From Azolla pinnata (lineage: Eukaryota > Streptophyta > Polypodiopsida > Salviniales > Salviniaceae), in NCBI GenBank assembly GCA_037176905.1, contig JBBBWG010026690.1:1-41426 (forward strand): a DNA stretch of 41,426 nt. Direction: 5' to 3'. Both the position numbers and the translations under genes were made by a program. The number at the start of each line of letters is the position of its first letter. Position 1 is the first letter of the stretch. Below, piece by piece: positions 21,623 through 33,000 of the stretch. The notes below the pieces were generated by a model. That model did not search any database and was not told the origin of the DNA. It saw only the letters and a program-made list of their open reading frames with translations.

Positions 21623-24600
21623 CTATACTCTTGCACTTCCATTTGATCCAACTGTATTCGGCCTAGCCACTGAATCGAGATTCTCAGTAGCTGTACTTCT
21701 GAGGTTCTCAGCAGCCATCTGATCTTCAGCGGTACGTACGGGTGGTGGTGACAATGCGTGTACCCTATCTTGACTAACCTCGAGAGCCGATGGGCGATCA
21801 AACAACTGGCTTCGCAATACATTGTGCAGTTGGCTGAATAGTTGCTTCTTTACAGCATCAAATGCAAGTTCCAAGCGATCCAACTGCTTCACAAACACGA
21901 CAAAAGAGCACACATTATATTTATCAAACTCTATCAGTGCTTCATTCAAAGATGATATATGGATGCATGCATGCATATGTACCTAAACCTATAAAAAGCT
22001 TAAAGTATATCTTTCTGTCAGATTTGCTGCAAGTGCAAACCTATATTTCTAATTGCCCATTATTTCTTTATTTCACTGCATACACATCTTTTATGTATCT
22101 TACACCATATATCCTCCTCCATTTTGTCATTTGAGGGCAAAGTATACCATGGATATCTTCCAGCGTATATTCGAAATCAACTTATAGCAACCCTAAGCCT
22201 ATGTGTGTAAATTTCCATTATTTCTTCATTCAATACGTAGATGCATCTTTGTGCAAATGCCTGGAGATCTTAAAGTACAAGCATTACCTCTTCTGTGGCA
22301 TTCACATTGTACATGAACAGACCATAGTAAAGATCAAAACTGTCACTACCTGTGTTACTAACCTGCATAATTCACACCTTGTGATGTTTTAGTTCATGAA
22401 ACCCAAAAGAGAACTAAATTTGATGAAAAGGTTTGTGAAAAGTCTCTAAGAAAGCAACTTTCCAGGATTTTTATTACCAATTCGAGTAGAGTCTCGTACC
22501 CTTTCGTGTTGATTGGTGTTGAATCCAGACCCAGTTTTCCTAAGACTCTGCCATAGTTATACTCACTAATTCATTGAACTAAAAAGGAAGGGAAATAAAA
22601 AAATAAGAAAGAAATGATTACCTGCCGACAGTGTGTGTCATGAATTGGGTGCTAGCCGCATGTCGATCATGCTCTTCACATGACATCTCCACCATTCTGC
22701 ATCCCTATCATTCCAACATTTTTCAATCACTTACTTGTTTGGAGTAAGCAGAGTAAGCATATTCCTCAAAAGAGGACTGTAAGAACCCACACTGTCAGTG
22801 CACAATGAGCATTATAACTACCAACAATTACTGTAGAAGTGTAAGAGAAAGAGAATACACAGTTGCACAAAATAGGAAACATGTAAAATGTTGCAGAAAA
22901 AGCATTCTATATTGTTAGACAGGCATATGATAGAACACATATGTTGTTGGATGTGCATACAAAAAAAATACAAAAAATTACTGAGGCAAGAATGAATGAA
23001 ACCTTATGGCAAGAGAATATCCATTCATTCAACAATGCTTGTGCAGAAAAACCAATATCTACCTCATCTGCAAATATGTCCAAGAATCTATCACAGCGCT
23101 CGCTGCGATTTCCTTTGCCTACCCGAACCTTCTCATATACAAAGGGTAAGTTCTTCCAGCTTTCCTTCCCACTTTGTGGCCCAAACATGGGATGCGTGCA
23201 AAGGACATCAAATTCTGCTGGAAGCGCCTGTAAAAGTTAAACTTTACAAAAGACAACAGCTTCCATAAAACTACATCATTCGTAATCAAGAAAATTTCTA
23301 CAGAAAACGTTACACATAAGGGGGTAAGAGAACCAAAATCTAAAAGTAAGCTGGCAGTAAAAGAAAAAGAAAAATATCTTAGTGTCTTTTAGAGACCAAG
23401 ATGGCCCACGAGACAAAAATATAGGATATTGTCATATATATCCAGTGATTAATATCATAGAAAACATAAATGAGTGTTATCATAAAAAGAAAATCAGAAA
23501 ATATCTGATTTGAGGGTAAAGCGATTGATCTGAAGTATCTGCCCTCACAGGGCCAATAATTGGAGCTTTGGCCTAAGACGCAAGGGAAAAGCTTTCTGAA
23601 TCTGTAAGTAGGGCATAAAATCCAGGAATATTGGTATTATTTATATGTTGTGTCTGAGATAAGATCTATCTGAGAGACAAAAATACAAGATATTGCAATA
23701 ATGAATGAGAAAAAAACAAGATGAATGAAAAAGCATAGAAATATTCACATGACAGGACAAAAAGATGCATTAACTGGTACCATCCTGAACCAGAGTGTAC
23801 CTGTTGAAATGTTTTTTCAAATACTTTCAAGACCTGCAAATATGCTTTCCTATGACAAGAGATAACTTCTATTGCCATCTATGGATAGACGCTATAAATA
23901 TTAAGTGGACCATCATCCATAAAAGGGACTAAATGGATTCATCTAGTATTGTACATGATGCCAGAATAAGCATAACCGCTTTGGGATGAGCCAGCTTTAT
24001 GATATAAGGCCACTTTCAAGAATGTCGCTACCACAATGATCATGCAAATATAATTGCTCTACAAAAAGCATACCCACAAGATACTCATTCAAAAATAAAC
24101 TCCGGTTTCTCACTAATAACTGCAAATGCTTAGACAAACAAAAGAGTTTTGAGCAATATTTGGGAATATAATTACTCCTCGAAGGACAATGAATGATTTA
24201 CTTGTTTACGCTTAGTGATAAAAATATAAACACAAGATTAAGGTCTGGCTTGTTAGATTACTCTTTGGAGAAAAATCATTTAACACAATATTGTATAAGC
24301 ATGGTTGAAGCTATGGAATTACACGTGACAGGAAGTAATCTACCATAAAAATTATTTCCATACGATAAATATGTAATTATATAATGGTAAAAATATAAAC
24401 ACAAGGGCAAAGTCTCTAGCGCAGCTTGCTTGTTTATTCTTCAGGAGGTGATCATATGACATAAACAATGTACATGGGCATGGTTGAATATCTGAAATTA
24501 TGCTTGTGATGAGAGGAAGTATCTACCCAAAAAATCATTTTGTATTATATAATAAAAGGGAAGTTTTCCAGAAACTATCCCACAAATAAAAACAATGTAT

Positions 24601-26478
24601 GGCATAAAATTGTTAAAAAGATGATGAGCATAGGATGTGAGGGAATGAAATATAGTACAAAAAGGGACATAGCATTAAACCAAGATCTATGGAAGAAGAG
24701 CACCTGTAAGAGAAGATTTTTTGGGAACTCTTTTACCGAGAGCACATCAACAAAGAGGGTGTTCCTACGTAGGCGCTGTATAGGTAGTGCCCGAAGAACA
24801 GCCTCTGTAGAGAGGATAGAGGTACACAACACGATAACCTCTGGATGCTCTTCACAGAAATCATCGGCATCCCTACATAGCAATGACCCCGAACAAAGAA
24901 GAGAATGATGAAAACATAGGACTAATATTCAAAAATAAAAATTTAAAATGATCAAACAGTTTCAGACGTTTCTCCATCTGCTTGTACTGCTCAATATATG
25001 AGAAGAGACATTATGCTCAGTTGCGAGATATGGCTGCTTTGCTAGATAAACAAAAGAAATTCCTTTATCATTATATGGCATATTAGTCCCTTATAACCAG
25101 TCTGTTAAAAACGGCTTATTATCATACATATGATCTGCAACCCATCTCAATACCATATCCTGCGTTGTCCCAGGAATCGTGGTGTCAGTCTAGTATGAAA
25201 ACTTTTCCTCCCATTGTTCAATTTACATGTATATTGCATAAGAGTTTTAAATATCCATGTTTTGTCCACAAAAACATTCAATTGAAAATTTATCACTACA
25301 CCGCCACATTATGGTTTCAGTGTCCAAGAAACATACGATAACTGTGGATGCCAAATCACATTTCTAAAAGACTGTATCTCACCTTCCAACTTAACCGGAG
25401 AAAAACCACTTACACAATTTCTAAGTCGCTCATCTAGTCACCATTTACCAGAGGAAAAGAGAGCCACAGTGCTGGAAAAGAGACATCGTTTGTCATATAC
25501 ATGGCATCCACAGGATACTGGTACCATATACCATATTGTTCTAGGAAATGTGACATTGGGTATCGGGTGTGCATAGAATTTTCTCAAGGGCCTGTACTTG
25601 CACATATATATCAAAGTGTTGCCTATCAGCTTTATATAACCATATTGCCCCCAGGAAATATACATAATTGAACTTACATCAGGTATGCCAGACTTTATCA
25701 TGGCACTAGAAAATATCAATCTTACATGCCATATGTTGCTCCAGGAAACAGAGAATAGTTCTGTGCATCGAATTGCATATTCACAAAGAAAATAACTCTT
25801 GAATCATTAGCAACAACATCCACAAAACCATTTCCAGAAACATATTGAGCGTCATACTATCAAGTTCTCCTCAGGAAAACATAATGAGGAATTTTTGTGA
25901 TGCCACTGTCCCATATCGATTTGGCATACCATGTTGCGCCAGGAAACATAAAAAAACTGAGTGCAAAAAAATGCTTTTTCTAAAGGGACATATCTGACTG
26001 ACCATTTCAAGAACATATACATTATTTCCAAAAAAAGTAAAAGAAACTTTTCATAGACAGGTCCGACACTTTAGATTGTCGGTGACACTAACCTGAAGAA
26101 TTGCACATTCATCTTCCGAGCCAATTCAGTGTAATCAGATCGCGAGTGAGCGAGAACCGAGTGGCCATATTTAAGCATCCTCTTTGCAAGGAACTGGCCA
26201 AAGTTCCCGAAGCCTACGAGCCCAATCTTGAGCTTGTTTCGTCGCTGGAGCTCCTGGAGCTTCTTGGCTTCGAAATCGAAGAGCTGGGCGGCATCGACGG
26301 CCCTGACGTTGGAGGTCTTGGGTCTCGGGGTGGAGAAGCATGGATCACAACGTCTCCTGCTGCTACGGAGGCCACGGTCAGGATCAAGGGAGGGAAGGGC
26401 CCGCGAGGGTGCAGGGAACAGCAATCTAGGGTTTCCGAACGTCTCGGAGCCCTGCAAGAAACGCTGTGAAACATCCAT
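21623..26478 (-). CDS. Arogenate dehydrogenase (plastidic TyrA, single-domain type)
   Basis: Seven exons on the minus strand: 26478-26093, 24872-24704, 23227-23063, 22704-22622, 22547-22478, 22362-22288 and 21886-21623 (TAG). All junctions are GT-AG with matching phase, giving 403 aa. The enzyme oxidises and decarboxylates arogenate to tyrosine with NADP+ in the plastid, the last step of plant tyrosine synthesis. Residues 1-60 are Ser/Arg/Pro-rich and look like a plastid transit peptide. The NADP-binding motif KIGLVGFGNFGQFLAKRM is at 84-101, followed by HSVLAHSRSDY. Further landmarks are VIVLCTSILSTE, NTLFVDVLSVKEFPKNLLLQ, the active-site block LCTHPMFGPQSG (about 194-205), RMVEMSCEEHDRHAA, STPINTKGYETLL and the helical dimer segment DSFDLYYGLFMYN. 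The C-terminal 55 residues after SQLFDRPSA are low-complexity. There is one TyrA domain, not the tandem pair seen in Arabidopsis TyrA1. Confidence 0.94.
23228..24703 (-). other. Intron 2 of the arogenate dehydrogenase gene with a diverged tandem duplication
   Basis: A 1.48-kb intron. AAAATATAAACACAAG recurs at 24221 and 24390, followed in both copies by CATGGTTGAA, a GAGGAAGT/AGGAAGTA phrase and ATTATATAAT, so about 169 bp has been duplicated and has since diverged. No coding sequence is seen inside. Confidence 0.7.
24873..26092 (-). other. Intron 1 of the arogenate dehydrogenase gene with a degenerate roughly 100-bp repeat
   Basis: On the plus strand, variants of ACCATATTGNNCCAGGAAACAT recur at about 25151, 25529, 25638, 25728 and 25928, with weaker forms near 25320 and 25835. 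The spacing is roughly 90-110 bp or multiples of it. It is a decayed tandem family confined to this intron. Confidence 0.65.
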
Positions 26479-27870
26479 GGCTTCCGACAGCCTCTCATCC
26501 TTCACACCCCAAATATGTATGCATGTATGTATGTATGCATCTGTAAATGCGTGCATGCATGTGTGCGCATGCATGTGTGCATGTGTGCATGCATGNNNNN
26601 NNNNNNNNNNNNNNNNNNNNNNNNNNNNNNNNNNNNNNNNNNNNNNNNNNNNNNNNNNNNNNNNNNNNNNNNNNNNNNNNNNNNNNNNNNNNNNNATGCA
26701 TGTATGTATGTATGCATCTGTAAATGCGTGCATGCATGTGTGCGCATGCATGTGTGCATGTGTGCATGCATGCATGTATGTGCGTGTGTGCGTATGTGTG
26801 TGTGTCTTTGTGTGTGCATCTGCGTAATGTATCATAGGGATGTTTGTATGTATGTATGTATGTATGCATGCATGCAAGCATCATGGATGTCTATGGTTGT
26901 GCATGTATGTATGCATGTGTGTGCATGTAAATATGGATGTATGTGTGCATGTATGTATGTGGGTCTTTATGTGTGTGGATCATAGGGATGTGGGTATGTA
27001 TGTATGTATGTGTGTGTGTATATGTATGTGGGTCTTTATGTGTGTGGATCATAGGGATGTGGATATGTATGTATGTATGTGTGTGTGTGTGTATATATGT
27101 ATGTGGGTCGTGGATCTTAGGGATGTGGGTATGTATGTATGTATGTATGCATGTGTGTATGTATGTGTGTGTGTGCATATATGTATGTGGGTCGTTATGT
27201 GTGTGGATCATAGGGATGTGGGTATGTATGTATGTATGTGTGCATGTGTGCATGTGTATGCATGTAAATATGTATGTATGTGTGCGCGTATGTATGTATG
27301 TGGATCTTTATGTGTGTGGATCATAGGGATGTGCGTATGTATGTGTGTGTTTTGTATGTATGTATGTGCGTCTTTATGTGTGTGTATCATAGGGATGTGC
27401 GGATGTATGTATGCATGCATGCAATATGGATGTCTGCATGTATGCATGCGTGCATGCATGTACGCGCACACATATGCATGTATGCATGTGTGCATTTGTG
27501 TGTGTATGCATGTATGTATGTGCTAATGTTTATATGTATGTATGTATGTGTGTGTGCATCATAGGGATGTGGGTATATGCATGCACGCATGCATGATGGA
27601 TGTATGTATGTACGTGTGCATATATATGTATGTGCGTGTATGGATACGGAATGTATGTGAATCCACAATGCATCTAGTTAGGCATGCATGCATTCATGCA
27701 TGTATGTATGTATGTGTATGCATGTATGCATTTTATGCTTGCATGCACGCATGTATGCCTATGGGTATGTGCTGCGTGTGTATGTTTATGTATGAATTCT
27801 ATGCTTGTGCATTGTATCTATGTGCCTGTGCATGTATGTATGCTCATGTATAAATCATGTCTCTATATGA
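26479..27870. repeat. TATG/CATG microsatellite with higher-order units upstream of the arogenate dehydrogenase gene
   Basis: About 1.35 kb of tetranucleotide repeat starts only about 40 bp upstream of the arogenate dehydrogenase ATG. From 26930 to 27570 a longer unit recurs six or seven times: GTGTGGATCATAGGGATGTG followed by TATG runs, spaced roughly 65-115 bp. Long Cys/Met/Val/Tyr or His/Thr/Ile frames on both strands are artefacts. The alternating purine-pyrimidine character favours Z-DNA-like and cruciform structure, and CATGCATG (an RY-type word) is frequent. A 100-N gap interrupts it. Confidence 0.92.
26596..26695. other. Assembly gap of exactly 100 N
   Basis: The 77 bp before the gap (26519-26595) are identical to the 77 bp after it (26696-26772). 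The gap length is a placeholder. Confidence 0.99.
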
Positions 27871-27879
27871 GTTTGTATC

Positions 27880-28450
27880 CATGTCAGTGGGTTTCCTTCC
27901 ACCTCAATTTTTTGCGCATCTCAATTATTTCATGTACGATTATGGTTCAGATGTATAACGCATCCAATGATGATGATGGTTTCTTTTCTGGCAAGTGATT
28001 TTGATGACTTTGCTCTACTCCCTCTCGTTTAAACCTGTCGGATCAATTCTGCTAGTGTTTGACTTTATGGTAACCCTGTTCACAATAATGCGAGCAAACC
28101 TCCTCTTTGATTGAATTCGTCTTGCCTTGACAATGTTGTTGTGTACGTACATGACGGTTTATTGGAGACGTTGCCATGCATGTTCAATGATGGTTCGGCT
28201 GTATGTCATGTTCAATAATGGTTCGGCCGTATACTGTGCTCCTTGCGTGTGATTTCGATGGCTTTACTCTCCTATATAGTTAAAACCTATCGGATCATTT
28301 CCACCGGTGTTTGGACTTTGTTGTGCTAACCCTTTTCCACAACAATGCAAGCAAACCTCCTTTCTAATCTCAATTCGTCTTCCATTCATGATGTTGCATT
28401 TCATCGTTGCATGTACATGCAAATTTTATCAAAAAGGTTTGTTCAAGCTT
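27880..28450. repeat. Diverged direct duplication, about 250-bp period
   Basis: The blocks at about 28000-28145 and 28250-28400 share a series of words in order: GACTTTGCTCT / GGCTTTACTCT, AAACCT(G/A)TCGGATCA, GTGTTTG, CACAA(T/C)AATGC, GAGCAAACCTCC / AAGCAAACCTCC, AATTCGTCTT. A phrase with ATGTTCAATGATGGTTCGG is also doubled at about 28170-28230. Not recognised as a named element. Confidence 0.65.
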
Positions 28451-28499
28451 ATGGATTTTAGGGTTATAATGGACAAATGATTACTAAAAACCCAAGACA

Positions 28500-29190
28500 T
28501 TGTGGCAAAATGTGTGGAGTTCTACAGAAGACTATTAGACATAACTTGTGTTGATGACGCTGTTACATGTGCTCGAGAGGGGTTTTCAAGAGGAGTGTTA
28601 AGGCATGTATTATTGTACAAGGCAGCTGCAAATGAAAAAGCACTGGCTAAAATAGGTTAACATGTGTAATGCAACTAAATGGGACTTTTGTTGATTCTAT
28701 TTCACAAAATTCGGCATTCTACACGATTTAGATTGATAAAACTTTTACCAAAAGTGCCAGTTGCTATACTGTTGGCTCTGTAGTAAATGACTCTTCGATA
28801 GAAAAAATTTATTAGATTCTCACGTCACTTTTTAGTAGATCGCATAATGTTTTTACCTTCCTATAATACGGATTCTTTTGAACGTTCATATGGCAATCGA
28901 GTTTGAGGTCAAAAATTGCTGAATTGGTATCGGTATTAAGGCGGTGTATGACTATGTTAATTGGTCATTAGAATGTGATTTTATACATCATATGGGGTTC
29001 GGAAATCATATGGCTATGTTGAGGGATGACAGCATTGTCTAATGCTTAGTGAGGATAACAACTATTTTCAATAAAGTCAGATACGGATTTTTTTCCATTG
29101 ATTTCTGTATGGAAGAAAGAAAGTCAAACCAAATACTAATGGACACATGGAGATGGGGGTGGTTGAAATTTCTGGAGTCCTATGTCAAAG
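28500..29190 (+). pseudogene. Decayed LINE reverse-transcriptase region
   Basis: The plus strand from 28502 reads VAKCVEFYRRLLDITCVDDA without a stop, like the linker between endonuclease and reverse transcriptase in plant LINEs. Around 28938 it reads KAVYDYVNWS, then HHMGFGNHMAMLRD, then an in-frame TAA. This fits the LINE pattern KAYDRVNW...LxxMGFG of the first RT blocks, with residues lost between them. Several stops and frame losses show it is dead. The YADD catalytic box is not recognisable, so the call depends on two short motifs in order. Confidence 0.45.
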
Positions 29191-30033
29191 AGGCAACAAG
29201 CTAATTTCCTTTCAAAATTCCAGGCACATCTCTTTGGTTAGCATGAGAGAACTCAGAAACCCTCAAATCTCAAACTAGTTGGATGGCTCAATTACAGTTT
29301 CTATTGTTCAAAGCATTATATTAGCTACGCTAAGGGGATTGATTGATGGCATTAAGGACAATATAGTTAGAGACATCAAGGTTCGATATTCTTAGAAATA
29401 TAGGCACATGTTGAAAGGAAATTTCAAGGATAAACCAAATTTGCATGGGCTGATTCCTGATTTGATTAGAGGATCATGAGAGCTTGATTGGACATTCAAC
29501 ATTAAGGCGAAGGTTAAGATCTTTCTAGAACAACAGATACAGGCTATTCTATTCCACAAACCTAAGATCAAATTTCAGTATAGCCATTTGCAATGAGTTC
29601 AATGAGTTTACTGAATGCATGACTTCCAGGGCAAACTGAGCTACAACCACGCAGGCTCTGAAACTACTTAATCCTTTCAATGGTTTTGAGAAACTAATGG
29701 TACATACCAGAAGAAAACCAGCTCATCTGAACTCATTGATACAACAAATCTTATGCCTAAAGATTAAATAGTTAGATCAAGCAACCAACGTTAATGAAAA
29801 GAAGTGATTTGGCCAAAGTATTACGCCCATACCTCAAGGATTGCCATGTGGTACCAAGTTCCCACATCCATATATTCTCTTACTTTCTTTTGGTTTTTGT
29901 TAGGATCCAAAATGGTGCATGGAATATGTCTTCCATCCTCTCTTTTCTGCTGTCTTTCTAGAAAAAGAGTATGTGCACCAATCAGTAAAATCGCACTCAA
30001 AATTACGGGATATGCCAATCAGCTTACAGTGCT
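29191..30033. other. Intergenic sequence before the Ca2+-ATPase stop
   Basis: No supported gene. The left part may be more decayed retroelement sequence, and the right part should hold the 3' UTR of the ATPase gene (minus strand). Confidence 0.5.
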
Positions 30034-33000
30034 TCATTCATCCCTTTGAGGCGAAAAGAAGGCACGGCCGATTACCTTCAGGGCTTCTTCCAATGGGATC
30101 ACAGGAAATGAAAACAGAAGCACTAAAAGCCAATCGTCGAAACTCAAAGGTACAACACCAAAGGCTGACGATAGCCACGGTGTATACAAGATTGCGAAAT
30201 GCAATCCCATAGACAAAATAATAGCCAAAATCAGCCAGTTGTTGGCCCAAGGCGGTACCTTCAATAAGCTATTCCTTTCCGAGAGCGCATTCAGAGCGTT
30301 CAGCATCTCAATCACAACCAACGTGGACATCGAAAGACTTGAGGGTTTCACCTTCCCATCTACAAAGTACTTGCAGGGATCAGAGAAAGTAAGACTTTGT
30401 GATCCCACTGAATATGGGTTGACTTTGAAATCCACCCATGTTGAGCATGATCCCCAATGAGTTAATTGGTCAAATGTAATTGCTGTGTGGCCATCTCTTG
30501 ACATATCAATGCCTAGAAAAGACTCATTGTTGAGATACCATAACATAAACACACCGACGGTAGCTAGGCCGACGTAGGATCCAACAGTAAGGAACCGGAA
30601 GAGAGTCCATCCAGTTACCAGACCTTCTTCAGGTGGTCTTGGTGATCTTTGCATTATGTCTTTATCAGGAGGATTGAACCCTAATGCCGTTGCAGGAGCA
30701 CCATCCGTAACTAAGTTCACCCATAGCAGTTGGACTGGTGTCAGACCTTGTGGGAGGCCTAGAAGTGCTGTTGCAAATATTGCAACTACTTCACCGACAT
30801 TAGATGAGATTAGATATCGGATAAAAGCCTTCATATTGTCATAGATCGCCCTGCCTTCCCTTACTGCAACCACTATAGTATTGAAATTGTCATCAACTAA
30901 GATCATGTCACTCGCTTCTTTTGCAACCTGTGAAAATCCAGAACGAAATGAACATATTATTGAAACTAGATATGAAACAAATGCCTTCATATTGTTGTAG
31001 ATCACCCTGTCTTGATCACTATATTATTGAAATTGTCACCAAGTATAATTGTGTCACTCATTTCTTTCAGATTGTATGTATCCTTGGAATACAAATGCAT
31101 GTTTGTCGCATGGAAATGGTTACATACACTTGGAGAAAAATTCTCGTTAACTTGCCATAATATCATGCATGAATACTCTTCTTTCTACCAGATCCCTAAG
31201 CTAAGTGATCACAGGCTTATAATTTCTTATTGTTTTTGATGCATGAAGAGAGACGCAACGGAAACATAAAGAATTATGCCCGAACATTGTTGAAGAACTT
31301 AAATTATACCTCAGTATTGCTAACTTCTGTTAACAAAAGAATACTTCTTAAATACCGTGGAAGCACACCTATGCTATAGGAAATATTCGAACATCACATG
31401 GATATACATCACTTCAAGCGAGAACATATTGGAAAAGAATACCTCAGTTCCAGTAACACCCATTGCAATACCAATGTCCGCTAGTTTCAGAGCAGGAGCA
31501 TCATTGACACCATCTCCAGTCATTGCTACCACTTCACCACATTTCTTAAGAAGCCGAACTATTTCTTGTTTATGTATTGGCTCTGCACGAGAAAAGACAA
31601 AACTCTTCTTTGTTTTGTCAGAGAGTACGGCAGATTGTTCCACTTCAGATAATTTCATGAAATCCCTTCCAAGGAAAGATTTAGAACTCAAATCTTCTTT
31701 CTGGTCGAAAAGGCCTATGTCCCTGCAAATTGCCTCAGCTGTATTCTTGTTATCTCCAGTTATTACAACAACACCTATTCCTGCATTTTTGCAATCTGCT
31801 ATGGCATCCTTCACCTCTTTCCTGGGAGGATCCTGCATGTAACACAAAAGAAATCCATGTGACTAAACAATTGTGATAGAGAAATGAGCTCATATAAGTA
31901 ATGCCTCGAAAACACAAAAACGACCTACGAAACCAAAAAAGCTGCATTTTAGTGAGGTCTGATATAATGTTTGACAGCTTGAAAAACTAAAAAGAGAACT
32001 TTTTGAATATATCCATAGATTGAATGTATGACAGCCCCCACCAACGAGCAGTAGTTAGTAGGTAGTCATTTGTTTTCCTCGCGAAAAATCATTCTAAGTT
32101 GTTGAAGTGATTACCTACTAACTAATGCCTTCTCGTGGGGGTTGTCCTACATTCAATATATGGCTATATTAACAAAAGGGCAGGTCAGCCTCAACAAACG
32201 GAACAAACATAAATAAAGGAGGAGCATGTGAACAGATACATAATATGGTGAAAATCTTTGACTCCTTTATTTCCCAAAATTCTGGAATAGATATATTGAT
32301 CAAACGACCCACCCAACGTAAGGAATTCACACCAGAAAGTCCTGAAATGTGGTGATTGAGGCAGTCCACATTTTTAAACCAAGAAATACCTGACTTCCTT
32401 TTTGATTGCAGAAGTCATGATAGTCTTTGGCTTTCAAAATAGTTCATATATTTTGACCCGGCTTACACCTGGGGAAGGGCTCTAGGTAGGTCCAGTAAAT
32501 ATTATTGCTTGGGCCAGTGTATATCAATGGTGGTACAGAGTCGGTTTATATGCAATAGCAATTATCTTTATAACAGATTAGCCTATTTCTGCAGGGTTCC
32601 TACTCTAACCAAAAAGGAAACCAGGTATTTCTTGGTTTACCACATCAAACACCACCTTTCAGGAATTTTCAGAGTGAGTCCCTTAGCTTGGGCAGGTCAA
32701 TCTGTTTTTGTATCAGAGATGGACAGAATTTCATTGCCATCGACTGTAACCCTAAACAAACGTCACTGAACAGAATTTCCTAAACAAACAAAATTCCATA
32801 AACAACATAGAGGAAGACTGAAAGGAATTTCCAATCGCAGTAATAATATTGCTTTTTGAAAGTTTGCATGCACCTAAACTTTTGTTATTTTCAAACACCA
32901 CAAGTTAACTCCCAAACCAGATGAAAAAGGGGTGAATTACAGTGTACACCACATCTCTGGAAAAATAGAAGATATAATTGAGAAAAAGGCAGAGAATTGA

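Noticed and set aside
26071..27668. Long frames across the TATG/CATG tract, some spanning the N gap
   Set aside because: They are microsatellite artefacts, and those crossing the gap contain unknown residues.
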